Assembly: GCA_041740935.1 (NCBI GenBank)
Contig: JBGSLA010000170.1
Span: 1 to 17,157, forward strand
Reading direction: 5' to 3'
Source of the DNA: JBGSLA01 sp041740935
Lineage (GTDB): Bacteria > Desulfobacterota > Desulfobaccia > Desulfobaccales > 0-14-0-80-60-11
DNA length: 17,157 nt
Both the position numbers and the translations under genes were made by a program. The notes under the pieces were generated by a model. It was not told the DNA's origin. It saw nothing but the letters and a program-made list of their open reading frames with translations, and searched no databases. This document shows positions 1 through 6,651 of this stretch, piece by piece (within the stretch, counting starts at the first letter, position 1; each line of letters opens with the position of its first letter).

Positions 1-2
1 AC

Positions 3-179
3 CCTGGCTCTTTACCAGCGCAGCTTAAGGCGGTTTGGAGCCTGCTCCTGCAAGCCGACTCCAAGGGGCCTCCCCTCATCTCTCGAACAGTTGCGCACGC
101 CTTCATATATGATACAAGCGCACTCGTGGCGCACTATAGAGCAGATAACGCCATGAAGCGGGTTATAGCTTACTCGTAG
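3..179 (+). CDS. 3' end of an unrecognised gene (partial)
   Basis: An open frame enters from the left edge (frame beginning at base 3) and runs 58 codons to a TAG at 177-179. The translated tail, ending in ALVAHYRADNAMKRVIAYS, has a natural amino-acid mix, whereas a second open + frame here is rich in Cys and Pro and looks like a shadow. Its stop lies inside the 3' end of the carbonic anhydrase gene on the other strand, giving a 10-base tail-to-tail overlap. I do not recognise the family and no start is visible. It could be spurious, since only 177 bases are available. Confidence 0.4.
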   Translation, partial: PGSLPAQLKAVWSLLLQADSKGPPLISRTVAHAFIYDTSALVAHYRADNAMKRVIAYS

Positions 180-883
180 AATGTAACCTTGCCGGTGCCC
201 AAATCGTACATTGCACCTACCAACCCGATCTCACCCTTGTCGATCATCTCTCGCAGCACAACACTCCTGGTGCGGAGGTTCTGCATGGTGAGCTTAACGT
301 TTTTTTCCGTAACGGCTTGGACAAACTTATCGTTCTTCGAGGTTCTGGGATTGTAGTCTCCCTGTACCGCTTCTACGGCTGGATTGATGTTGGCTAGTGT
401 CGCCGTCAACAACCCGAGTTGGGCCTTGTCGCAAGCCCCCTTTACGGCGCCGCACTCGGTATGACCCATGATCACGATCAGTTTGGCGCCGGCCAGTTTG
501 GTCGCAAATTCGAGACTGCCGAGGATGTCGTCATTGACAAAGTTTCCCGCCACCCTCGCAACAAAGATGTCACCAATCCCCTGATCAAACACATATTCCG
601 GCTGTGTGCGCGAATCGAGGCAACTCACTACCGCGGCAAAGGGAAACTGTCCTTTCGAGGTCTTTTTGACTTGTGCCATCAGATCCCGTTTTCTCATCTT
701 GTTGCTAACAAAGCGCTCATTGCCTTCTTTGAGTATTTCCAGCGCCTTAGATGGAGTGATGGCGGCTTGTGCTTCCTTGGTAAGTGCAACATCAGCGGCG
801 TTTGCCTGGATAGCGCCAAAAGCCAAGAAAAAGCACATTACTGCGACTAATCCAACCCTTTGCGATTTTGAGGGGCTGAGCAT
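170..883 (-). CDS. Secreted beta-class carbonic anhydrase
   Basis: This enzyme reversibly hydrates CO2 to bicarbonate. The 237-residue product has the beta-class zinc site: C88, the D90-R92 dyad in SCLDSRTQPE, and H141 with C144 in GHTECGAVKGAC. A positively charged N-terminus, a hydrophobic stretch at about residues 10-25 and an ANA-A site near residue 29 form a classical Sec signal peptide, so the mature enzyme should be periplasmic or extracytoplasmic. The domain is of usual length and looks intact. The start is supported by AGGAGG at 890-895, six bases upstream of ATG. It appears monocistronic, with a putative promoter at 934-961, and converges on the partial gene at 3-179. A periplasmic enzyme would help trap or release CO2/HCO3- at the cell surface; the specific role here is inference. 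Confidence 0.93.
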   Translation of the reverse strand: MLSPSKSQRVGLVAVMCFFLAFGAIQANAADVALTKEAQAAITPSKALEILKEGNERFVSNKMRKRDLMAQVKKTSKGQFPFAAVVSCLDSRTQPEYVFDQGIGDIFVARVAGNFVNDDILGSLEFATKLAGAKLIVIMGHTECGAVKGACDKAQLGLLTATLANINPAVEAVQGDYNPRTSKNDKFVQAVTEKNVKLTMQNLRTRSVVLREMIDKGEIGLVGAMYDLGTGKVTFYE

Positions 884-933
884 CTTCTTCCTCCTCTTGG
901 GATTCGTTTTCCAAAGCCTAATTAACTAAAATT

Positions 934-961
934 ACGTTAATTACTTCATTGGACTTGTCAA
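934..961 (-). promoter_or_regulatory. Putative sigma-70 promoter of the carbonic anhydrase gene
   Basis: Read on the minus strand, a perfect TTGACA (961-956) is followed after 16 bases by TAACGT (939-934), a weak -10 match. It lies about 50 bases upstream of the carbonic anhydrase start in an AT-rich stretch. The -35 is convincing, the -10 is not. Confidence 0.35.
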
Positions 962-1300
962 CATACCGAATTGAATATAGATAGGTGGAGTATGGAAATG
1001 GCGTCGTCCAAGATCAGTCCATGCTCTCGGATACAGGGATTCGAGCTAGCTTGCCACCTGCGACAATTATCACCTTCCCCGGGAAAATGATAGCTATCAT
1101 CTCGTTATCTGGCACGGGCACTTGTGGGGAGGCAGATTTTGGTTGCCCACGATTGCAAACGGTCAGATTACCGGCGGGAAAAGAGGGGGTCTTCGGATTG
1201 GAATGAACTGATATTTTCTGGATAGGTTGAATTTTCAGTAAGTTGATAAGTTTCTACTGAGAGCAGCTAGCGTCCCCCTGAAGCTCCTTTACTTTCAATT

Positions 1301-1333
1301 AAAAAGGCAGGGCCATGACTGTGACCCTGCCTT
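1301..1333 (-). terminator. Rho-independent terminator, minus strand
   Basis: On the minus strand, arms AAGGCAGGG (1333-1325) and CCCTGCCTT (1312-1304) pair perfectly over 9 bp. The pairing extends inward by about three more pairs (one a G-T wobble) to a six-base loop. The second arm runs straight into TTTTTAATT, a good U-tract. There is no T-run on the plus side, so the orientation is clear. It lies about 55 bases beyond the stop of the 1386-1649 ORF, implying real minus-strand transcription through that ORF. Confidence 0.75.
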
Positions 1334-1385
1334 AGGGTTGGTCAGTGGTGGGGAGCTTCTCAGCCCCGCTGACGCCGACGACAAT

Positions 1386-1649
1386 CTAGCCTACATTATT
1401 TATGTCATTTTTTAAAAATGAAATAGGAATATCAATGGCTTCGAAGTTGGTACCACCATAGATAAAGGTAAAGCCATCCATCTCTTTATCAGCCAAGAGA
1501 GTGCCGGCGCTCAGGGTGTAGGTGCCCCCGTGCGGGCCACGGCGATGTCCTCCTCGAGGGGTCTTGAGCTTTTGAATGATCTTGACCAGGGAAAGGAATG
1601 ACGGGGCGGGCCTGCAAGGCCAAGCCCTCGCAGAGAGGCCGGCGACCAA
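1386..1649 (-). CDS. Doubtful small hypothetical ORF or gene remnant (87 codons)
   Basis: The frame begins at a TTG with no ribosome site, and its first third is Arg/Pro/Gly-rich and unlike a real protein. The last 45 residues (from GGTYTLSAGTLLADKEMDG on) look more natural, and a strong terminator for the same strand follows the stop. This pattern fits the 3' end of a decayed or frameshifted gene, or a short gene whose true start I cannot identify (an internal ATG gives only about 31 codons). No family is recognised. Confidence 0.3.
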   Translation of the reverse strand: MVAGLSARAWPCRPAPSFLSLVKIIQKLKTPRGGHRRGPHGGTYTLSAGTLLADKEMDGFTFIYGGTNFEAIDIPISFLKNDINNVG

Positions 1650-1802
1650 CCCTACCGGTAAATATTGTCCGCTAGTTTACCTTACACCCGGAGGAAAAGC
1701 AAATCAGGCCGAGTCCCCTGTCAACCAGAGCAGGTCCTGATGCGGCGGGGAACAGCAGGAGCACAAAGTTAATTTCTTTTTAACTCCGAATCCCGGTGTA
1801 TT

Positions 1803-1835
1803 TTTCAGGTCAACTTGCTAATATGGTTTCAGGTC
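1803..1835 (+). repeat. Pair of 9-bp direct repeats upstream of the DUF389 gene
   Basis: TTTCAGGTC occurs at 1803-1811 and again at 1827-1835, followed by AAC and TAAC respectively. The 24-base spacing is a little over two helical turns. The position about 125-155 bases before the start would suit an activator or repressor site, but no regulator can be named. Confidence 0.3.
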
Positions 1836-1943
1836 TAACGGATCTCCATACAGATATGCTGTGAAAACAGGACAACTCCTGAGAACCAAAGGCAGTCAGA
1901 TTGCTGCATAATCTCGCCTAAGATCTCCGATGGGCAGGGTCAT

Positions 1944-1949
1944 AAGGAG
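1944..1949 (+). promoter_or_regulatory. Ribosome binding site deciding the DUF389 start
   Basis: AAGGAG abuts the first in-frame ATG at 1950, leaving no spacer, but sits nine bases before the next in-frame ATG at 1959. The second ATG is therefore the likely start. Confidence 0.7.
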
Positions 1950-1958
1950 ATGCGAACA

Positions 1959-3662
1959 ATGAAGAGTAAATTTGAGTGGCTCAGGACTTCCCCCGAGCGG
2001 ATGAACACCGTAATCGAGGAAATCAGTTCTGGTTCGGAACCTAAGATGAGTTTTTATGCCCTGCTGGCCACCTCCTCCCTCATCGCCAGTTTCGGGCTTA
2101 TTGCCAACAGCGCGGCGGTCATTATCGGCGCTATGCTGGTATCTCCGTTGATGACTCCCATCCTTGGCATAGCCCTGGCAATGGTACTGGGAGATACGAA
2201 ATTGCTACGCCGGGCCGCTCAATCTGAAACGCTTGGCGTGGTTCTGACCGTAGGCTTTGCCGCCATCCTCGGGTTATTTCCTCTGGCTCTGGAGGCCACC
2301 CCGGAGATGCTGGCCCGCACCGAGCCCAACCTGCTGGATCTGCTGGTAGCGGTGCTGGCAGGTTTTGCCGGCACCTATGCCATCATCGACACGCGCCTCA
2401 GTCCGGCCTTACCGGGTGTAGCCATCGCCGTGGCTATCGTCCCGCCGCTGTCTAATACCGGGCTCTGTTTGGCTTTGGGAGCCTATCGAGGCGCGTATGG
2501 GTCTTTTTTACTGTTTTTTGCCAATTTTCTGGCAATTCTTCTTATTTCAGCAGGTACTTTCATTGCCGCCGGCATTGCCCCTGGATTTTTGTGGAAGGAA
2601 AAAGTAGGATGGATGCGCCGTTTTGGCTTAGCGGTGCTGGGATTCTTGGTGCTGGGAATTTATCTCACCAGCGCCCTGGCTCACATTGTCAAAGACAGAT
2701 ATTTGCGCAACACGTTAACATCCGTAATTTCCAGAGAATTTATCCGTCTGCCGGCCACGTCATTTTCCAAAATGATTTACCAAGATTATGCGGGTAAACT
2801 TTACGTCCTGGCCACCATACGCTCCCCCAAAATCATTCCCCCAGACCGGGTGAAAATCATCCAGGAAGCCATCGCCAAACAAACCGGCCGCCCCACGGAA
2901 CTGATTATCCGGTGCATACTGGCCAAGGATATCAGCGCCACCGGTTCCACCAGCCAGGTTACAGCCCAAAATCTGGATGGCTTTTTCCTCACCGGAAAGC
3001 TGGACTCGGATGTTTTGCGGGTTCAGGAGGCGGAGCAGGCGCTGAGGGAAAGATTCATCTCCCGGCCCGATTTGACGCTGATTGAGGTGGATATGCTGTA
3101 TTTTGCCGGCAGACCGGTGATTCTTGCGACCATCCAGGGGTCACGAGTCCCGATCCCGGCAGAAATTCAGCAACTTGAAAAAGTCATTCAGGAACGGTTA
3201 AAAGATCCTCGCATCCGCTTGCTGACCCGGAATCTGACCACCGTGGACGTGGATGATAAAGGGCGGATTCTGTATGACTGGTCCCACTTCTGGGTGACGG
3301 ATCCTGACAAGAAAGCCCTGATGGAAAAGATTGAGACCGCAGTGGTCCAGGAAATGAAAAAAATTCCCAATGTCTTCGCCACCAATGTGGATGCGGCCCC
3401 AAGAAATGGACACTGGGGGGTGCGGGTGGAGGCGGTGGGTCCGGAGGTCATCTCGGCCAGAGAGGTGAGGAAACTGGAAGAAGCCATATCCCAGGAAGTC
3501 GAGCAACCGGTGAAAATCTACCTCTGGTCCCGGGCCGAGGCCATGGTTACTTCCAGTGGATATTCCTCTTTGGAGGAGTATACCAAACAACGCATGGAAG
3601 AGAGGGAAAAGGCGACCTCCAGTGGCTCACCAGAGAGCCAGGGGGCCCCGGCACCGAAATAG
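1959..3662 (+). CDS. DUF389 (TIGR00341-type) multipass membrane protein with triplicated C-terminal domain
   Basis: The 567-residue product has a DUF389 membrane core over about residues 30-245. It includes the conserved SFYALLATSSLIASFGLIAN and GAMLVSPLMTPILG stretches and the VAIAVAIVPPLSNTG segment, with about six hydrophobic helices. The remainder is soluble and contains three related alpha/beta units spaced about 100 residues apart, whose equivalent strands begin near residues 278 (AGKLYVLATI), 383 (AGRPVILATI) and 483 (NGHWGVRVEA). Each is followed by a charged helix (for example DRVKIIQEAI, EIQQLEKVIQ, REVRKLEEAI). The last 30 residues are Glu/Lys/Ser-rich. No transport or enzymatic activity is firmly established for the family, so none is assigned. 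Its neighbours on the opposite strand are an SH3 lipoprotein and MscS channels, which suggests an envelope or osmotic-stress setting. The start at 1959 is chosen from the ribosome-site spacing. Confidence 0.88.
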   Translation: MKSKFEWLRTSPERMNTVIEEISSGSEPKMSFYALLATSSLIASFGLIANSAAVIIGAMLVSPLMTPILGIALAMVLGDTKLLRRAAQSETLGVVLTVGFAAILGLFPLALEATPEMLARTEPNLLDLLVAVLAGFAGTYAIIDTRLSPALPGVAIAVAIVPPLSNTGLCLALGAYRGAYGSFLLFFANFLAILLISAGTFIAAGIAPGFLWKEKVGWMRRFGLAVLGFLVLGIYLTSALAHIVKDRYLRNTLTSVISREFIRLPATSFSKMIYQDYAGKLYVLATIRSPKIIPPDRVKIIQEAIAKQTGRPTELIIRCILAKDISATGSTSQVTAQNLDGFFLTGKLDSDVLRVQEAEQALRERFISRPDLTLIEVDMLYFAGRPVILATIQGSRVPIPAEIQQLEKVIQERLKDPRIRLLTRNLTTVDVDDKGRILYDWSHFWVTDPDKKALMEKIETAVVQEMKKIPNVFATNVDAAPRNGHWGVRVEAVGPEVISAREVRKLEEAISQEVEQPVKIYLWSRAEAMVTSSGYSSLEEYTKQRMEEREKATSSGSPESQGAPAPK

Positions 3663-3663
3663 G

Positions 3664-3703
3664 TCAGCCCTGGGACCGGGCCCCTGTCCGGACAGAGGGC
3701 TGA
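3664..3703. terminator. Inverted repeat between convergent genes, possible bidirectional terminator
   Basis: TCAGCCCT (3664-3671) pairs perfectly with AGGGCTGA (3696-3703), enclosing a GC-rich interior that contains the 12-base palindrome CTGTCCGGACAG. It starts two bases after the DUF389 stop and ends 30 bases from the stop of the convergent lipoprotein gene. The position fits a shared terminator, but there is no clear T-run on either side (only CTCTTT on the plus side). Confidence 0.45.
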
Positions 3704-3732
3704 TGCTCTTTGGCCAAGCTGTTGCCTCAGCG

Positions 3733-4437
3733 CTAGAACGGGTCAAACATCCCGGGCTTGGCTTTCCGGTGAGTCGGGGGCGCCTCTTTAGGCGGAGGCG
3801 CAGCTTCCGCCGGGGCCGGTCCTATCCCAGAAGATGGGGCTGGAGCCTCTTCGGCAGCCGCGGCCTCTTCTTCAGTGGGCTCTTCGCTGGGTTTGGCCGC
3901 GGTGCCCCGGGTCGACTTTCTGTAGCGTATGGTCACCCGATCTACGGAGAGGTTGCTCAATTCAACCCATCCGGCAGCCTGGGTGCGATCTACTGAGATG
4001 TGGGCCCATTGGGTGGGGGTTTCATCCAGCAGCTTCACGGTATCGTTGGCCCGGAGCCGGGCCACGCTCTTGCCCCCGGCGTTCGGAGAGGCCTTGAGAC
4101 GCACTCCCCAGCGCCGGACATAGAGTTGGCTGATGGGGCTCAGCTTCAGATCCCTTTCATTGGCCCAACCCTGCCGGCCATCAGCGGTGCGTACCAGCAT
4201 CCAGCCCGCCGACCCTTTCTCCACCATTTCTACTCGCTCATTGAGGGTCAACCGGGTTGAGTCAGGAGCGGATGCCTCAGGATTGCTTTTTAGGGCCAGC
4301 TCAATGGCGCCGACATAAAAATACGACTTATACTCTGTTGGGGGAGGAGTCACCGCCGCCGGCCCCCCCGAGGTGGCGCATCCACAGAACCCCAAACCCA
4401 GAAGCATCACGGTAAATAGTTGTCGGTAAAAGGACAT
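3733..4437 (-). CDS. Lipoprotein with two bacterial SH3-type domains
   Basis: The 234-residue product starts with a short hydrophobic signal ending in LGFCGC; C20 is the likely lipidation site, which predicts a membrane-anchored envelope protein. Two SH3b-like units follow. The first is at about residues 38-98 (NERVEMVEKGSAGWMLVRT then GRQGWANERDL). The second is at about 105-168 (GVRLKASPNAGGKSVARL, then QWAHISV and AAGWVELSNL). From about 175 to the end the chain is a Pro/Ala/Glu-rich low-complexity tail. SH3b domains usually bind peptidoglycan or peptide ligands; the ligand here is unknown. AGAGGT lies eight bases before the ATG. It is 267 bases downstream of the second MscS gene on the same strand, so co-transcription is possible but not shown. 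Confidence 0.82.
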   Translation of the reverse strand: MSFYRQLFTVMLLGLGFCGCATSGGPAAVTPPPTEYKSYFYVGAIELALKSNPEASAPDSTRLTLNERVEMVEKGSAGWMLVRTADGRQGWANERDLKLSPISQLYVRRWGVRLKASPNAGGKSVARLRANDTVKLLDETPTQWAHISVDRTQAAGWVELSNLSVDRVTIRYRKSTRGTAAKPSEEPTEEEAAAAEEAPAPSSGIGPAPAEAAPPPKEAPPTHRKAKPGMFDPF

Positions 4438-4704
4438 GGCTTAAGACCTCTGAGAATATATCACAAATTGTCGCAATAAAGTTGTTTCTAATCAAGTCCT
4501 TTTCCTAAGCCTACTAAAAAAATTCGTTTTCCTGGCGAAAAAGAGGTAAGAGTTTGCTACACGTGAGAAATGATGCCCCCAAGGAAGAACGTCGGGGGAT
4601 GCAGGAACAGACTCCGAAATTTGAGGCCTTAGAGCTTATCCGTAAATAACTCCAAGTTTGCGCCAGTAGATTATGGCTTCTGGCAAGGATGCATGGCGGC
4701 TGCA

Positions 4705-5655
4705 CTACTCCGGCAATTTGCCGCTAAGCTTCACGGTGAGAGGCTGGGGGTCAACGAGTTGCAAGGTGGTGGAGGCGATCTTCACCCGGCCCTCGGTTTT
4801 TTCAAACTCATCCAGGATGAGGCTGAAGAGGCGGTTTTTGGTACTGCGGCGCAGTTTGAAATCCGTGATATAGCGCACGGTAAACTCGATCCAGTTATCG
4901 GTGCACACCAGGGTTACCACCGGGTCGATCATGGCTTCTTCCACCATATACTTCTTGACGATATCTTTCCAAGCCCGCTTGGCGTAGGCGCTATATTCTT
5001 CAATTACGGTATGAATGATCTTTTCCAGGATCTCCCGGGCCAGCCGGTGATCGCTGGCATAGGTCACCGGCACCGTGATCTCATCCCAGAGAAAGGGGAA
5101 ATCCCCGGAATAATTAAATACCGGCTCTTTAAACACGAAGCTGTTGGCGATGCGGACGATCCTGCCGGTATAGAGGTCGGATTTGACCCACTCTCCCAAC
5201 TCCATGAGGGTAGTGCGCAGGATGCCGATATCAATGACATCGCCCTTGATGCCCCCCAACTGAATACGGTCCCCGGTTTTATAGAAGTTTGCGAAATTAA
5301 TGGCCGCCCAGCCTGCGATGCTGGTGACGACTTCCTGCAAAGCGAAGGCAATACCGACCCCGGCCACCCCCAGGGCAATGGCCAGTCCCCCCAGCCGATC
5401 CTTGAACAGCAGGGCCAGGAATAAAACAATCACCAGGTAGGAGATGAAGGCGGAGACTTTGCGGATGCGGTACCGCGCTTGGGAATCCTTGACAAAGCGG
5501 CCGGCCCAACGAATCAGCAAGGCGGCCAGGAGCCGTATGATGATCACCCCGGCGGCGGCGATGATCAACTGGATCATCAGGGGATCATTCCACCACTGTG
5601 CGACGGTCTTTTGGACCTCACCCACCTGTTTGGCAATCTCGTTTGTAGACTCCAT
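4705..5655 (-). CDS. MscS-family mechanosensitive ion channel (316 aa)
   Basis: This small-conductance-type channel would release solutes on membrane stretch. It has three hydrophobic helices: about residues 28-48, 67-88 and a Gly/Ala-rich pore-lining helix at about 92-122 (GLAIALGVAGVGIAFALQEV). The MscS beta domain follows, with GDRIQLGGIKGDVIDIGILR (about 130-150) and the signature RIVRIANSFVFKEPVFNYS. The remaining cytoplasmic part is alpha/beta and full length. AGAGGTaacATG gives a short-spaced ribosome site at the chosen start. It is the third gene of a minus-strand set after the pseudo-ATPase and the 279-residue MscS, separated from the latter by 156 bases, in which I see no convincing promoter or terminator. 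The subfamily differs from the adjacent channel, so the two are not a recent duplication. Confidence 0.92.
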   Translation of the reverse strand: MESTNEIAKQVGEVQKTVAQWWNDPLMIQLIIAAAGVIIIRLLAALLIRWAGRFVKDSQARYRIRKVSAFISYLVIVLFLALLFKDRLGGLAIALGVAGVGIAFALQEVVTSIAGWAAINFANFYKTGDRIQLGGIKGDVIDIGILRTTLMELGEWVKSDLYTGRIVRIANSFVFKEPVFNYSGDFPFLWDEITVPVTYASDHRLAREILEKIIHTVIEEYSAYAKRAWKDIVKKYMVEEAMIDPVVTLVCTDNWIEFTVRYITDFKLRRSTKNRLFSLILDEFEKTEGRVKIASTTLQLVDPQPLTVKLSGKLPE

Positions 5656-5811
5656 GTTACCTCTTTATCCGCAACCTCAGAGATTGTCGTGGTAGCAAAC
5701 GGTCCATTAATTTTCCAGCAAGAGGAAGAGAGAAAAAGTTGGAGGATCTGCGGCTCGGACTCCTCGTATTGCCGGGGCTATCATGGGCGAATTATCCCAA
5801 AATAAAGTTCA

Positions 5812-6651
5812 TTAACCTGAATAATCCTGCGTGGTCGGCGCCGGCAGAGCCCCGGCGGGCTTGACCCCCATTTTGGCCAGTGCATCTTTGCCACGCACCG
5901 TCAGATCGCTGATGAATTGGAATTGTTCGCGGCTATCCAAGGGATAGGCCTTGAGTTGATAGTGGGTGCCCCAGGGCTGCTCCTGCACAATCACTCGAAT
6001 GCGGTGGTTGATATCCAGGTAGGGGCTGGTCAGGGCCACATCGTGCAATGTCTGGCGCGCCCGGGCGGCATCGTGATCCGGGTCCACGTAAAAATGGACG
6101 ACACAGAGAAGATTGCGGTTGCCGTCGTTGGCATTAAAGATATTGGTGGTCCAGATTTTAATGTGGGGAATGTTCACTACGGTATCATCAGGGGTATAGA
6201 GGCGCAGAGCCCGGAGACTCAAGGACTGCACCTCCCCGTAGGCCCCGTCGATAGTCACCCAGTCCCCGACCCGGTAGGGCCTTTCATAGATGGCCACGAT
6301 GCCGGCTATCAGGCTGCTGATGTAATCCTTGAAGGCAAACCCCAGAGCCACCGCGGTAAAACCCAGGATGGCAATGAGATTTTGCAGGCTGGTCTGAATC
6401 ACCATGGGAACGATCATGGCGAAAGTAATAATCAGAATAGCCAGGCGGAACACGGGTATGGAGGGCAGGAGATACATGCGCAGGCGAGAGGGCAGCCGCC
6501 TGGCCAGCCGGGGGACCAGACGCTCTACCAGCAGGATCGACACCACGCCCAACACCGCAATGATGGCAATCTCGACGAAGTTTATCTGGTCCAGTTTGTT
6601 AAAGATTTGCCGCCCCTTTTCGGTGATGGAATCTGGAAGGTTAGATGGCAT
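5812..6651 (-). CDS. MscS-family mechanosensitive ion channel (279 aa)
   Basis: The product is close in size to classical E. coli MscS. It has an N-terminal helix at about residues 25-46, a second at about 68-93, and a pore helix at about 95-122 (LIAILGFTAVALGFAFKDYI) running into IYERPYRVGDWVTIDGAYGE, the MscS beta-domain entry. Then come VVNIPHIKIWTTNIFN (usually IPN in the family; here IPH) and a C-terminal alpha/beta domain. The ATG overlaps the stop of the upstream pseudo-ATPase gene by 11 bases, and AAGGA lies ten bases before it, inside that upstream gene. The two are therefore probably translationally coupled. The channel should sit in the inner membrane and gate on tension. The tight coupling suggests that it assembles with, or is modulated by, its neighbour; that part is inference. 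Confidence 0.92.
   Translation of the reverse strand: MPSNLPDSITEKGRQIFNKLDQINFVEIAIIAVLGVVSILLVERLVPRLARRLPSRLRMYLLPSIPVFRLAILIITFAMIVPMVIQTSLQNLIAILGFTAVALGFAFKDYISSLIAGIVAIYERPYRVGDWVTIDGAYGEVQSLSLRALRLYTPDDTVVNIPHIKIWTTNIFNANDGNRNLLCVVHFYVDPDHDAARARQTLHDVALTSPYLDINHRIRVIVQEQPWGTHYQLKAYPLDSREQFQFISDLTVRGKDALAKMGVKPAGALPAPTTQDYSG

Larger units (their letters stand above)
884..1385. other. Intergenic region between carbonic anhydrase and the 1386-1649 ORF
   Basis: These 502 bases hold the carbonic anhydrase ribosome site (890-895), its putative promoter (934-961) and the minus-strand terminator at 1301-1333. A 73-codon + frame at 985-1206 has no properly spaced ribosome site and an unconvincing composition, so I do not call it. 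Nothing else is recognisable. Confidence 0.6.
1650..1958. other. Upstream region of the DUF389 gene
   Basis: No gene is seen in these 309 bases. They hold two 9-base direct repeats TTTCAGGTC at 1803-1811 and 1827-1835 (24-base period), a small hairpin CAGGA-caac-TCCTG at about 1868-1881, and the ribosome site at 1944-1949. I looked for the known riboswitch cores that might precede a transporter-like gene (c-di-GMP, Mn, Mg, c-di-AMP) and could not match any by eye. Confidence 0.5.

Noticed and set aside
105..140. GCGC-stem hairpin downstream of carbonic anhydrase as its terminator
   Set aside because: The stem is only four pairs, there is no T-run, and it lies inside the convergent partial gene.
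985..1206. 73-codon + ORF
   Set aside because: No properly spaced ribosome site, no recognisable motif, composition not clearly protein-like.
1860..1949. Structured leader before the DUF389 gene considered as a riboswitch
   Set aside because: Only short local hairpins are present and no known riboswitch core could be matched by eye. A covariance-model search would be decisive.
4560..4606. CCCCC/GGGGG hairpin near 4573-4599 as terminator of the second MscS gene
   Set aside because: The stem is only five pairs with a long loop, and no T-run follows on the minus strand.
4514..4705. 63-codon minus ORF and the motif GAGCTTATCCGTAAATAACTCC-like stretch near 4630-4652, reminiscent of an insertion-sequence end
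   Set aside because: No second copy, matching inverted end, target duplication or transposase is visible, and the ORF has no motif or convincing start.
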